Positions 10,191 through 22,007 of a DNA stretch of 64,000 bases are shown piece after piece. A program made the position numbers and the translations under genes. Origin of the DNA: Tricholoma matsutake (lineage: Eukaryota; Basidiomycota; Agaricomycetes; Agaricales; Tricholomataceae); assembly GCA_026075535.2 (NCBI GenBank), contig AP026550.1, positions 248,001 to 312,000 on the forward strand. Reading direction: 5' to 3'. Position 1 is the first letter of the stretch. Each line of letters starts with the position of its first letter. The notes under the pieces are model-generated. The model ran no database searches. It was not told the origin of the DNA and worked only from the letters and a program-made list of their open reading frames with translations.

Positions 10191-11569
10191 TGCCTTGAGC
10201 CTTTCTATCTCCTTCCACAACATCTCTAATTCGACCTTTTTGTCAGCCAGTCTCGCCACGATATGTCATCAATGCATCACCCATTCCTCATCCACTCCCT
10301 CAGTATCTTCGTCCTTGCAAATACTCTTTGCCTTTCCTTTCCCCTTTGATACTCATTTTTTCTCCTTTGACCTTTCCTCTGGCAGCTTTGAGGTACCTGC
10401 AGCCATCTCCTCTGCCTCGACCAGCCCCACAACCCGAATTTGAAGTGCTAAAACAATCTGAACAAAAGTGTCAGAATGGCCTTCGACAAGTTCAAACAAA
10501 TTGTGTCCCTGGTTTTGGGTGCAAATCTTGTTTTGTGACCCCAAACTTTCTTGTTTCACCTTTTCAAAGTCCCTGCCTCGAAAGCCCCCCCCGTAACACC
10601 CTTGCGCTGCTTGAGTGCATTTCATGCACCTCAGAGCTCCATCCTTGACAACACATGATGGCTGAGACTTGAACCCAGCGCATCAATCACACTACGAAAT
10701 CATTAGCAGTCAGAAAGAACCTTGAAGTTGAACAAAACACTTACCAGACCCTGGAAATCAAGTAGTTCACCTGTCGCAAACTTTGCCCACTTTGCCTCCA
10801 TTGCATCCTCACTGAGTTCATCTTCTTTGTCGTTGTTTGCATCGACCTCCACTGCCTTCCACTTTCCTATCCTGATTATTGGGAGTTCTTCTAAATCCTC
10901 ATCCTCATCATCCTCCCCAGCCTCTGCCCTCTCGATCACTCATGCTTCAGCTGCTAACTCCGCATTTTGTCATTGTAGCTCCTCCTTTGACAAAGTTTTA
11001 GCACAAAATGCAGCAAGAGCTGCATTTCAAGCATCTCCTAATGCCCCTCTCCAAGCCTCAAATTTCACCTTCTTTGCATCTTCCTCCACCCTGCGAGCCT
11101 CCTCCTCCCAAACCTGTTTTGCTTCCTCTTCCCTTTGCTCTCGCTCTACCTGCTCACTCAGATCTGCAAACAAAAGGTCCCCCCCCCCACGAAAGCCATT
11201 TGCATTGAGCCATTGGTTTAAAAAGATTGAACACCTTGTCAACAACCTGTTGCACAGTCAAGTCATGTTCCTCGCCCAGGTCATCCGCCAGTTCATCATA
11301 TTCCACCTGAGCATATTGTGTTAGCATCCTCGAATATTGAATGAAAAGTGGAAACTTACCATCTTATCACAAAACCCTTTGCCCCATACCTTGAAGTCGA
11401 GATCCTCAGTGACACCGTGATCTGGCATCGACTTTGCATATTCGAGAACTTTGTGGTTGAGTTTGGCAAGGAGGGACATGATAGAAGTTAGTATTGAAGG
11501 CGTAGGAGTTGATGAAGGAGAACGAGAAGTTTTTTGAGTTTTGTTTACAGCTTCAACACAATCACACAT
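10191..11569 (-). pseudogene. Coiled-coil protein gene with introns, broken
   Basis: The first exon starts near 11569 and ends at a GTAAGT donor. Intron 11307-11359 (53 bp) has a GCTAAC branch-like site and ends in AG. The next exon encodes VEYDELADDL, then a highly charged Arg/Glu-rich coiled coil. A run of ten C on the plus strand (about 11179-11188) puts it one base out of frame. An acidic stretch follows (10900-10800). A second GTAAGT donor near 10750 leads to an exon with a CMKC..C cysteine cluster. The end near 10191 is a leucine-zipper-like segment. This type of cysteine cluster plus coiled coil is common in uncharacterised Agaricomycete proteins. Function unknown. Confidence 0.55.
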
Positions 11570-12189
11570 TTCACATGTGACTCTGATTGGCTGACTGGGA
11601 CAGTCAGGATTTCAGTAAGGGGGAAAATGATAGGTCCACCTTGCACTCTAAGCTCTGGGAACATCTCCAAATGCATCAACACATCACCACACATGCTCCC
11701 ATCCCCTACAATCCCCTACAACTCCACAAAACCACTCTGAAACTATTTCGAACAACTTCAAACTATTTCGAACAAGTTTGAATGACTTTGCAGCACCTCG
11801 AATGCCTTCAGCCACTGTATGCCTATTGCACCACCTTTCAGACACACACAGCACACCTTGTATGAGTTAGTGCATCACATTTTGAGCACCACCGGACACG
11901 AGGAGATACAACAATGTGATTTTAGGACGTGATTGTGGCGCTTTGACATTTCCATGATATATTGGATCAATAGGACAGGTACCCTTGATACACTGTGACT
12001 CTATATGTTTCCCTTCTCATCATCTTTCATTTATTTTATGATTTGCAAAGTTCTTTACTGTTTTATATCTTGCCTTATGTATTCCTCATGTTTTATTTCC
12101 TTTCAAGTACCATCTCTTCCAAACATATATAGCCTTGTACTAGCTACTTAGAACAACAGAATAGATTGTCCTCTCACATCAATCGTCTG
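11570..12189. other. No gene recognised; A/T-rich
   Basis: There are direct copies of CAAACTATTTCGAACAA near 11755-11775 and a TATATAG box near 12127. It might be a decayed LTR, but I found no partner copy. Confidence 0.4.
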
Positions 12190-13883
12190 ATTTAAGAGCA
12201 ACTGCATTGTTTCCATCCTGATTCAGAATGCGACATGGAGTCAGTTGTTTTTTCCATTTTGTGCGAACTTTGGGCGATAGTGAAAGAAGTTCTTCCATAG
12301 TGAGAGTGACGATCAGTGTGTTCATTGAACATGAAAATATGTCCTGAGTGATTTTGTCATTCTGAATGGGGGCTACTGTGTGGTATGAAGGACCATCACA
12401 TTCTTTACCTTTACTAGTAGAGGCAAAGTTTCATTCATGAGGCAGGAGGTAAGTGTTCTCTGATGCTGCGGCATAGGGGTGGACTGGGGGTTGTGAACTC
12501 ACAGCAGGTTGCAAACTTGGGGTGGGTTGCGAATTTGAAGTTGGCTGCAAAGCCATTGCTGGTGCTATGTTGGAAGTAGGTGGATTGGTCACAGTGGATG
12601 ATATTGAAGGAGCAGCGATGGTCAGAATGGGAAGCACAACTGGTACTGCTGACAGAGGGCCAGATGAGATCAATGGCTGAACTACAGGAGCTGCAGCTGG
12701 ATCAGGATTGGGTCGAGCAAAGTTTTGACCACTTTGTAAGGCATATAGCTCTTGTTCTAAACGAGCTATACAAATATCAGCTGAAGTATTCATGTCAGCA
12801 ATCTGGTAGATCCCCCTAGGAGTGGGAGCTGGAGTGGGCAAAGGTGCAATGCTGTACATGAGGGCGGGGACAATGTTTATGTCTGGGTTTCGACGAATCC
12901 ACTTGTCGATGCAATCTTTGATACAATGCCCAGGAATGTTTCGAGGTATGAACTGTCCAGGTGGAAGCACAACCTTCCCTTCAGCATTCTTCTTGCACTT
13001 TCCATTGTTAATATATGTTTGACAGACTAAACAATTGCTAATGAAGTGTCCTGAAAGACCGCAGAAAATACAGACTAGATTTTTGAGTTGATCCTGGTGA
13101 GATCTCTGATTAACATAAGGGGAATTGTTGTTGCTATTGTTGGGGCGAGATCCTGTTAAGGCAGTGATGAGAGTGGTTGTGAATTTCTTGAGAATCACTG
13201 ATAGATCCTCTGTGTTGATTTGTGGGGATGATGTAGAAGTAGTAGGGATAGAGGTCAAAGTCAAAGATGAGGATGGGACTTGCAAAGTTGTGGCTGAGGG
13301 AGTTCGCGAAGATGTGGTGCCTGCTAAAACAAAGTTCACAGCAGCATGGATGTCATTGAGAGGATAAGGGTCATCTGGGTAATGATTGGGGAATTTGAGC
13401 TCGAGACAGCACACAATTTGCGTCCATAATCCTGGTTGAAAGCTGCAAATGAAAGCCCTGCTTTGTTCAGTGGCTGAAAGTCAATTTTTTGTGGTGAGGA
13501 ATTTTGTGATGTTGTAGAAAGACCGATAATATAATACTAATTTGTTCATGCTGTAGATACCAATGCAAAGTTGTTTGCTGATAAGCTTATCCATATCTGC
13601 GATTGACCACTTGGGGTCTGGGGTACAACTTATGAATAGCAGCATGAAAGGCATTGAACGAGACCCCTGTGTCATATTCTGGGATTGATTCCCAAAGTTC
13701 GGAAGTGTCAATGTTGATGTAGCGACAGGCGTGCTTCTTCATATCATTGGAATTGGTAATTCTGCATGCTGGAAACAACATTTCGAGTTTGTTAAAGTAC
13801 CTACAAAGTTCTCGAGGCTGAGTAGGATCAAACTTCAGAGCCGTGGAATGACCATGAGCTGGCATAGTGGCTTGTGTAGTCAT
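12190..13883 (-). pseudogene. Ty3/gypsy gag remnant (element B)
   Basis: The likely start is the Met at about 13883 (MTTQATMPAHG). The capsid-like part contains FDPTQPRELCRYFNKLE, then shifts frame near 13622 and continues with WSIADMDKLISKQ and QSRAFICSFQPGLW. A CX2CX4HX4C knuckle (CIFCGLSGHFISNC) lies at about 13070. A Pro/Ser/Thr-rich tail follows. After a TGA near 12437 the frame continues to about 12190 (VAPIQNDKI, LEELLSLSP-like). No protease or polymerase follows, so the element is truncated. Right of 13883 the sequence is Ser/Phe-rich and runs into the LTR of element A. Confidence 0.75.
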
Positions 13884-14126
13884 GAGTGCAATAGCTCTTG
13901 GAGTAGGGGTTAGGACTTGGGTGATAGATGGTAGAGGTGTTGAAGTTATCGGAAGGATAAATGAAGAGGTAGAGATGAGGACAAAGAGGTAGAAGATGAT
14001 GATGAAGAGGTAGAAGATGATGACGAAGATGATGGAATAGGTGAAGGGAAAAGTTGATGGATGAGTTGATTCTGCTTCAGTAACTAGAATTAAGATATCT
14101 CCTGATTGTTTGAGAGATTCAAAGGC

Positions 14127-14528
14127 TGTTAGGGCAACACCCACTATCTGCTAGCTAAGACCATGTGGGTTCTCTCTACAAGAAGGGGTCGGGATCCATG
14201 CACGTGATTGGGGAACTGATGGTTTTGATATGAGGGGTTATTAATAGGTGAGTTTGTTGAGATAGGCCATTCACACCACAAGCATAGGTGGAATACCTAA
14301 GAGAACACAACTGGGGTCCCCTAGGCATATATTTAGGGTTTATATACTATGTTACATATATTGTACTTTGTTGTTACTGACGCACTCGTACATGCATGTA
14401 CATATTGATGTGTGCGAAATAAAATTCTCACACTATCAAAGTGTAGCGTCATTTGGCGTAATATAGCGTAATTCGACATATTAAAATAAAAATGAAATTT
14501 TATTAGGTAATGGGGTGGTTTCCTAACA
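14127..14528 (-). repeat. 3' LTR of element A
   Basis: It begins TGTTAG and ends CCTAACA on the plus strand and aligns along its whole length with 18859-19260. A diverged plus-strand copy of the same LTR is at 54805-55653. Confidence 0.9.
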
Positions 14529-14663
14529 TTACCCCCCTTTTATGCCTCGACTTCTAGGTGAGAAAATATTGCATCTGTCCCCTCCATGAAATTTTGGTAA
14601 GGCCAGAATTTCATCCCCTCAGACACCATTCTCGCAATGCGATGCGGAGCATTCAGATTACAT

Positions 14664-15764
14664 TTAAACTTTGCACAGCATTGATAATACCGCTCCAGTA
14701 GCAAAATCGGATGCATCTGATTCCACTTGTAAAGGGCGTGTGAAATCCACCAGGGCTAATATTGGTCCCTCCACAAACTTCCTCTTCAACTCCTCAAATG
14801 CTGTCTGCTGCTGCTCTCCCCACCTCCATACTACTCCCTTTCGCATAAGGTTATGTAAGGGTGCGGCAATTTTAGAAAAATTGTGCACAAAGCAACAACA
14901 ATAATTTGCGAGTCCCAAGAAGGCTTGAACCTGCTTGACATGGGTGGGCACAGGCCAATCTGTGATTGCCTGTACCTTGATCGGATCCATTTTGATCCCG
15001 TCAGGGCTGATCAATAATCCTAGGAACTCAATCTCGCTTGCCCCAAACACACACTTCTCCGGTTTCAAAAATAGATCATTCTCTGCTAACCTCTGTAGCA
15101 CCTCCTGCACTATCGCCTCATGATTTTCTTCATCCTCCATGAATATCAGAATGTCGTCAATAAATATTATTACCATGCCTTTGTCTATTATGTCCTTGAA
15201 AATGTTGTTCATCATATTTTGAAAGGTCGGGGGACTATTAGTCATCCCGAAAAACATGACAAGCAGCTCGAAGGATCCTCAACATGTGGCAAATGCGGCC
15301 TTCCACTCATCTCCTTTCTTTATTCGTACATTGTTGTATCCCCATCATAAATCCAATTTTGTAAAGACCTTGGCTTTTCCCACCTTGTCAATTATTTCTG
15401 AGATCAATGGCAGGGGGTACACATTCTTCACTGTCCACTCATTCAGATACATATAATCTGTACACATCCTCTTCCTCTGGTCTTTCTTTGGCATGAAGAA
15501 TATTGGTGATGTCTGCAGTGATTTTGAAGGTCGTATGTATCCTTTGTGCAATTGCTCCTTCAGGAATGCATCCACTTCTTCTTGTTCCATTGGAGATAAT
15601 GGAGATACCTTCAACTTCTTTGGCACAAACCCTGGCTTCATCTCGATCCCATGATCCCATGGCTTCTGCACTGGCATTTGCTCAGACTCCTTCTTCTGGA
15701 ACACTGACAGATATTCATGATACACTTTTGGCACCCACTCCTCCACTGGCTTCTCCACCTTCAC
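14664..15764 (-). pseudogene. Reverse transcriptase of element A, truncated in RNase H
   Basis: The N-terminal part (15764-15345) has PLSPMEQEEVDAFL and the fingers region. A TGA follows KLDL and a second TGA lies near 15282. The catalytic FIDDIL is at about 15150, so the metal-binding Asp pair is intact. The connection domain follows (FLGLANYCCCF). The frame ends in the first strand of RNase H (SDASDFATGAVL), where sequence jumps to the element's 3' end. Both TGA fit CGA Arg. Confidence 0.8.
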
Positions 15765-15786
15765 AATATTCTTGTCCCATGACTGT

Positions 15787-16522
15787 CCTCCATGAATTGC
15801 TCTAAACTTTGCTTCTGCTCTTCTTTCTCAATCATGACCAGAACTTCCCCATTTGGCATTTCCTCATCCTCCACTTCCTCCATCGTAACAGAATACTTCC
15901 TCAGATGTTCTTTCTCTCTCTTTTTCCTTTTTTCCTTCTTCATCTTCCTCCCATACACATTACATTCCTTCAGACAACGAGTCATTTGTACTTTCCCAGT
16001 TTTCCAATCAATTTTGGGATTATGCTTCCATAACCACAGACATCCTATTATTAGATTGGTTTTCCCAAGATTGCACACTTCAAATATGGCTCGCTCCTGA
16101 TGCTCCTGATACTTTAATACCATAGTCACCTCCTCCTTGATAGTTCCTCCACGATTGACTGTTCCGTCAATATTATACACCATTACCAGCTTGTGTGTGT
16201 TAATACCGTTTCCGGTAATTAAGGATTGATTAATGAATAATCCTGTAGCACCGCTATCAAGCAACACTTCCACATCAATCGCTGCATGCATATCCACTGT
16301 CTTCAGTCCCACAGTCAAGGTGATTTTGGGTTCTATTTGCACAGAGCGAATAAAGAATTTAGGTGTTTTCGGAAATGGTGCATGACAATTTTCTTTGTCA
16401 CGTGATTGACAATGGTTGTACTCCTCTTTGTCACATGATTCAGAACAGTTGTACTCCTCCTCAATTTCCTTTTCTGATTTACTCTGGGTTTCCTCAGATA
16501 CTAATACATTGTAACGATTCTG
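15787..16522 (-). pseudogene. Aspartic protease of element A, second (duplicated) copy
   Basis: A tandem direct copy of 16523-17261 with the same DSGATG and IIGCLWLW motifs, about 6 percent different plus small indels. The junction is at about 16522/16523, where GATTCTG meets CCTCCACGAATTG. Two proteases in a row are not a normal gypsy architecture, so this is a local duplication in this copy or lineage. Confidence 0.8.
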
Positions 16523-17286
16523 CCTCCACGAATTGTTCTAAAGGTTTGCCTCTGCTCTTCTTTCTCGATCATGACTGGAACTTCCTCATTTGGCATTTCC
16601 TCATCCTCCACTTCCTCCATCGTAACAGAATACTTTCTCAGACGTTCTTTCTCTTTCTTTTTCCTTTTTTCCTTCTTCATCTTCCTCCCATACACATTAC
16701 ATTCCTTAGGACAATGAGTCATTTGTACTTTCCCAGTTTTCCAATCAATTTCGGGATTATGCTTCCATAACCACAGACATCCTATTATTAGATTGGTTTT
16801 CCCAAGATCACACACTTCGAATACGGCTCGCTCCTGATGCTCCTGATACTTTAGGATCATGGTCACCTCCTCCTTGATAGTTCCTCCACGATTGACTGTT
16901 CTGTCAATATTGTACACCATTATAGGTTGCGCCAGCTTGCATGTGTTAATACCGTTTCCGGTAATTAAGGACCAATTAATAAATAATCCTGTAGCACCAC
17001 TATCAAGCAACACTTCCACATCAACAGCTGCATGTGTGTCCACTGTCTTCAGTCCCACAGTCAAGGTGATCTTGGGTTCTATTCGCGCAGAGCGAATAAA
17101 GAATTTAGGGGTTTTCGGAAATGATGCATGAAAATTGTCACGTGATTGACAACAGTTGTACTCCTTTTTGTCACGTGATTCAGAACAGTTATACTCCTCC
17201 TCGATTTCCTTTTCTGATTTGCTCTGGGTTTCCTCGGATACTAATACATTGTAATGATTCTGGGTCACCAATGGGGAAACCTTCAC
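16523..17286 (-). pseudogene. Aspartic protease of element A, upstream copy
   Basis: It contains the active-site motif VLLDSGATGLFI and the downstream LGKTNLIIGCLWL flap/ILG-type motif, typical of Ty3/gypsy protease. It follows gag directly. The whole block is repeated at 15787-16522. Confidence 0.8.
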
Positions 17287-18379
17287 TGGGACTCTTCCAC
17301 AAAATTCTTCTGCTTGCCTTCCTCCAGCTTCACTTCCTTGATTGTAGCTTCCCTAATCTTTCTTTTCTGCCTACAATTCCTAGAAATGTGTCCTAACTGC
17401 TCACAGTTAAAACATTTAAGTGGGGCTTGTCTCCCTGCTTGATCAACCTCCATTGCCTCTGCTGGTGCTGCTGACTCTGTAACTATAGGTGTCACTGCCA
17501 TGGCCAGTGGCTGTGCCCTAGGAGCTTGTGCCTGAGGCGCCTTTCCTTTCTTGGACTTTCCTCCTGATGACTTTCCAAATTTACTACTTCCGTACATCAA
17601 CTTTGACTCCGCCTGTTCCTGCTGATATTGCCAGTCAAGGCACATGGCCCAATTATACCACTCATCCAACTTCTCTGGCATAGAAGGTAGTCAGTAGATA
17701 GATTTGAACAAAGAGGGATTTAATCCTGCTTTCAAAAACTCTATCAACACGGCTTCTCCCATGTCTGTTTGCGAAGCTTCTGCTTTGAACTGCAAAATAA
17801 ATTCATCCGCCATTAGGGAACCTTGGCACATGATCTTTAATTTAGCATTGACTGTCGCCTTTGAATTAGGGTCTCCAAACTGTGCCTCCAATCTCTCCAG
17901 AAATTCCTTGAAGGTTGCAAATGGTTTATTTCCCATGGCAATTTGATTAATAGCCTCGTTTCTCCAGAACTGTGCTTTCCCCCCCTGGATGTACGATAGA
18001 GCAAACATAATCCTAGACTCGGCTGTATGAAACTCTGGCTTCCTCCCATGGATGTACAATACTATAGAGCTGATGAAGGATTTTGTATTCTCCATGGTAC
18101 CGTCAAAGATTTGTGGGGGTGCGTACTTAGGTAAGCATGCTTTTCCATTCTGGATTTCTCCACCATCTCATCCTCCTGCGATATCCACTCCACCATCTCC
18201 TCCATCTCATCATCTCTTTCTCCTGTCGTCTCTGGCTGTACTTCCGCTTGTCTGGGCTGTGAGGCTGCCAACACTAACACTAATTGGGACATTTGTGCTG
18301 TGAGTGCATCAATTTTTGCCTCTAGTGCTGGTGTGGGAACAGGATTAGGGCCGGGATTAGAAGTTGAAGGTTTGGACAT
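17283..18379 (-). pseudogene. Gag of element A
   Basis: The start is MSKPSTSNPGPNP at 18379. A short N-terminal segment leads, after a frame change near 18140, into a capsid-like region (IFDGT, FALSYIQGGKAQFWR, LERLEAQFGDP). It then crosses a TGA near 17690 in SIY*LPSMPEKLDEWYNWA and ends with a zinc knuckle CFNCEQLGHISRNC near 17370. The TGA fits a lost CGA Arg codon. Confidence 0.8.
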
Positions 18380-18845
18380 AATTGTAGAATCTGTGATGAA
18401 TCACTTCTTTGACAAATTCAAGATTTTTTCTTCAAGACCTCTCCAAACGTTTACAGGTCACGTGATGGTTTGTTGATCATTTGTCAATCGTTTGTCAGGC
18501 GCCTAATTTGACACTTCAGATCAATAACCCTTCCAACAGTGCCTGATCTCGGAGATAACACTGAATTTGGCTTGTAACTAAAATAGTCATCCGAATAGAG
18601 TGATGTAAATCGTAACTAAACCAGATCCAATCAGTTGTCTGGTTGCAGCTGTCCTAATGACGAGCGCTGCCTCTCAATCACTGGCAGTCGCAATGTAAGG
18701 TGAGGCCTGGCGTCAGCTTACAAAAGAAAAGGTAGATTATGTGTATACAAGTACTTCTGGCTCATGCCAAAAGGATGAGTAATCGGATGTGGCGCAGTGA
18801 AACAATGATGTATGCGCAAGTAAGAGAAGGTGCACTGATATGGGA

Positions 18846-18856
18846 AGTTGTGTTCT
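18846..18856 (-). promoter_or_regulatory. Putative self-priming site of element A
   Basis: On the minus strand AGAACACAACT lies two bases inside the 5' LTR. It is the exact reverse complement of AGTTGTGTTCT at 19034-19044 in the LTR, just downstream of the TATA-like box. An 11-nt match of this kind is the arrangement of Tf1-type self-primed elements. No TGG-starting tRNA site is seen. Confidence 0.65.
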
Positions 18857-18858
18857 TC

Positions 18859-19260
18859 TGTTAGGGTGACACCCACTATCTGCTAGCTAAGACCGTGCGG
18901 GTTCTCTCTACAAGAAGGGGGCAGGATCCGTGCTCATGATGGAGGAACTGATGGTTTTGATGCGAGGGGTTATTTATAGGTGAGTTTGTTGAGATAGGCC
19001 TTTCACACCGAAAGCATAGGTGGAATACCTAAGAGAACACAACTGGGGTCCCCTAGGCATATATTTAGGGTTTATATACTATGTTACATATATTGTACAT
19101 TGTTGTTACTGACGCACTCGTACATGCGCGTACATTTTGATGCGTGCGAAATAAAATTCTCACACTATCAAAGTGTAGTGTAATTTGGCGTCATGTAGCA
19201 TAATTCAACATAATAAAATAAAAATGAAATTTTATTAGGTAATGGGGTGGTTTCCTAACA
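18859..19260 (-). repeat. 5' LTR of element A
   Basis: 402 bp, same length as the 3' LTR, with scattered mostly transition differences. On the minus strand it carries a GTATATAAAC TATA-like box followed about 30-40 bases later by AGTTGTGTTCT, the putative RNA start region. Confidence 0.9.
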
Positions 19261-19380
19261 ATACAGTCCAGTTGTGGTCCTCATAAGTTGGGTGTTGGTT
19301 GGGACCGGTTGCAGTTGCCAGTTGCCCATTCTGGGGTCGAAAAACCGGACCAAACTAGACCTTAAAACACTAGTCCTTGA
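19261..19380 (-). repeat. Fragment of a GTTGCAGTTGC/CCGGACC dispersed repeat
   Basis: It contains GGTTGCAGTTGCCAGTTGCC, then AAACCGGACCAAACTAGACC and a short A-rich spacer. The block at 57160-57290 has the same order (TTGCAGTTGCAGTTG, then AAACCGGACCCAACTGGACC). It is likely part of a short dispersed element. Confidence 0.5.
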
Positions 19381-19765
19381 ACTTGTGGAGATGAGGAAGC
19401 AAGGAGTCAGTAGAGGATTTAACAGTATTGTTTTTGTGGAAGGTCTCGGCGAGGCATTGGGATATGTTCGATGTAGCACACACCTCATGTGATGGACGAA
19501 TTGCAGTGCAGAAAATCCGATCACCTTCCTCCACTTCCTCCGGCTCCTCCTCATCGTCATCTGAGTCCGGCATCAGATCAGGAACCCCCTCCAACTCCAC
19601 ATTAGGCAGAGGTAGGGGTCCAGCATGACACTTCTGAGTGCATCATACCGAGGCCCTTTGTCCGTGGTGCTCTTGTCTGGCTTCCATGAAACAGGTGCAA
19701 CAGCTGGATGGACATCCGCTCATGGTGACCTCCCCAGTATGCCAGTTAACATCTGGGTTGTGGTC

Positions 19766-20302
19766 TCAAAGCCACAGATAGCCCAAAATCACTTTCTGCT
19801 TCCCTAACTGAGTGACAGCAAAAAGGGTATGCTCACTATGATCTTTGTAACAAAGGACCAGGTCCACAACCTCTCGGATGGCACCAGCTTCATTTGGGGA
19901 CCCATCCACATTATAAACAGGTATCGGACATGAGAGTGAGCGAGTATTCAGGCGGTGTTGTTGTGTGAGGTAAGCATCGATGAAGAGACCAGTAGCACCA
20001 GAGTCTAGGAGTGCAGAGACACCAAGTATCTGTCCAGTGTTGGTAGTCTGTAGTTCGATCGCCAGGTTCAAGGAGTGTGCAGAGGGAGTGGATGCAACAA
20101 TATATTTGCATGGTAGCTTGTGCTCCCACAATTTAATTTTGGGGCGTGAGGCAGAGGCAGAGATAGGAGGGGCAGGTATGTCTTCACCCAACTTCAAAGG
20201 GTCAGAGAGGGGAATAGTCATGGAATCAGATTCATTCTCTGGGGATTCAACTGACAAAACTTCAAAGTGGTTATGGACAGGCAACAAGGGTGTATGATTC
20301 AC
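19766..20302 (-). pseudogene. Aspartic protease of element C
   Basis: The motif SALLDSGATGLFIDAYL is the active site and LGKQKVILGYLWL is the C-terminal motif. Reading continues after a stop through an acidic stretch (19600-19490) to LLPHLHKFKD near 19380, the segment that normally precedes reverse transcriptase. Confidence 0.8.
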
Positions 20303-21540
20303 TCACTGCAAATAGAAAAATCCTGCTCCTCTACAACTTCTGATTTGATCTCCTCTGCAACCTGACCCTTCGCTTCCTCGACATCTACAAGTGCCAACAG
20401 GTCCTGGAGGAGCTCATCTCGCCCCTCAGGGGTGAGCATGTGGATATCCTGACGATGGGGATACACTCCAGCCATATGTCCAGTTTCCCCACAGCAGTAG
20501 CAGAGGTTCAACCTGCGCACACGACTATGGGCTGCATCGACATCCATTAGTACTGGAACATTGATGGCTGGCACAGGAGTTTGACGGACAGGAATGGGGT
20601 TATGTTGGGGGAGGGTTCGATCAAAGATGTGGGATGCAGGAGTGGTAGTTGGAGCCCAGAATGCAGCATTGAATGCTGCATTTGTGAGTCAGTTCTCATC
20701 ACAGAGGGAAGCAGCTTTGTACCAAGCATAGATATCATCGTCCACCAGACATCCTTCCAACATCTGGGCAATCTGGTCCTGACTCTCTCGGTTGAGGCCT
20801 CGTTGGAACTTCACCACCACTGGTAGCCCACCCCCATATCCTGCCATGTCCACCAAGTCTTTAAACTCATCGATATAATCGTCCATGGATCGATGTGCCT
20901 GGTGGTATGAGGATGACTCAAGTTGTGTCACTGCTCAGTGGTGCTCATTGAGGGGACAAAAGTGGCATACAAACTCTGCCCAAAGGTCACCCCAAGTGGA
21001 GAAAGGTAGAGAACTGAGTTCTTTAGTTTGGCACAGAATACGGTCCACATAGAGATAGGCGCATTCAGATTTCATGTATGTGAAGGCCCAATAAATTTTT
21101 GCAGCTTCATCGATGAATTGATGCGACTGGACACTGATATACAACTCACAGGAGTTAAGGAACGCATGTCCCTGCACATGCACACCATTAAATTTGGCGG
21201 GGGGGGATGGTTTGATCTGGGCATGCTCCTTAGTGGGTGTGTTAGGCGGCACATCGTTGTTGGGCACGCTTGGAGTCGCAATGGGGGGAATATTAGTCAT
21301 GGAGCTAGTCTGAAGTGTTCTGATGAAGTTTTCGATCGTAGATTTAAGCAAATCGATTTGTGTGCATATTCCGGTAACATCGCTTTCAAGTGTGTCAAGG
21401 CACTCTGATGTGTCCATGGCGCTAGGGGGCGCGTTTGGTGAAAATGGTGGCGCACTAAAGGTGGGACTGTCAGGAACAGTGTGTAGGGAGTCTATGGAGC
21501 TTTGGGAAGCATTGTCCACTCCGTACCTGCCTATATTTGG
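20299..21540 (-). pseudogene. Gag of element C
   Basis: A likely Met near 21550 opens MNTLPNIGRYGVD. A capsid-like region (YISVQSHQFIDEAAKIYWAFTY) is followed by frame interruptions near 20935 and 20690. The knuckle near 20495 reads CYCCGETGHMAGVYPH, in which the last Cys of CCHC is Tyr, explained by one G-to-A change. A Glu-rich end overlaps the protease frame by four bases. Confidence 0.75.
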
Positions 21541-21603
21541 CAGCGTGTTCATGATTTCGGGCCTTAAGAGAAAGTTTTCTACTATAAGGGCAACCTCAGC
21601 CTC

Positions 21604-22007
21604 TAGCAAAGGGAAATCCAAAGTTAAAATTATACTACATAGTACAGGGATTGGAGGCACACCTAGCAAAGGGAAATCCAAAGAGAAAACTCTAAGGACC
21701 CCTTTGCCAGTGCCCAGTATATGTGAAAACTGCAAAAATCAAATAATAATCTAAAAATAGAAAAGGCGGAGATAGGCTGATCAAGGCCACTGAGTGACAT
21801 TGTACCAAGGGGTAAATGCCAGAAGGGGTACTCTGTCTCTAAATATAAAACTGTCAACATGCACAAATGTGATAGAAAGGGAAAATTAGTAATAAAATGA
21901 GGAAAAATCATAGAAAATGAAGAATAGAAGGAAATGAGATGGGGAAAAATGTAGGACAAATGTAAAAAATAGGAGAAACACATGGGGCACCCTCTAGTCC
22001 CCTTACA
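21604..22007 (-). repeat. 5' LTR-like sequence of element C
   Basis: On the minus strand it starts TGTAAGGGGACTAG. Most of its length aligns with 42507-42874 (plus strand), which lacks about 36 bp. The 3' limit is uncertain: shared sequence ends at CCCTTTGCTA, which is not the usual CA, and a similar string is repeated about 70 bp upstream. Confidence 0.6.

Larger units (their letters stand above)
14127..19260 (-). mobile_element. Defective Ty3/gypsy retrotransposon (element A)
   Basis: Two 402-bp LTRs bound a minus-strand interior that codes for gag, a duplicated protease and a reverse transcriptase. RNase H is cut off near 14664, and no integrase is present before the 3' LTR. A polypurine tract AAAAGGGGGGTAA (minus strand) touches the 3' LTR. 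The flanks AAGGC (left) and ATACA (right) do not match, so a simple target-site duplication is missing. Recombination or deletion at one side is likely. The element is non-autonomous. Confidence 0.85.
19381..22007 (-). mobile_element. Truncated Ty3/gypsy element (element C): LTR-gag-protease
   Basis: A minus-strand gypsy 5' portion: LTR-like sequence (21604-22007), gag, zinc knuckle, protease and the spacer before reverse transcriptase. It stops at about 19381, where an unrelated repeat fragment and element A begin. No polymerase or 3' LTR is present. Confidence 0.75.

Noticed and set aside
14122..19265. Target-site duplication for element A
   Set aside because: AAGGC on the left and ATACA on the right do not match.
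12190..22007. Element A as a simple insertion into one element whose halves are B and C
   Set aside because: B on the left is a different gag; C on the right ends before reverse transcriptase. The two flanks do not form one continuous element.
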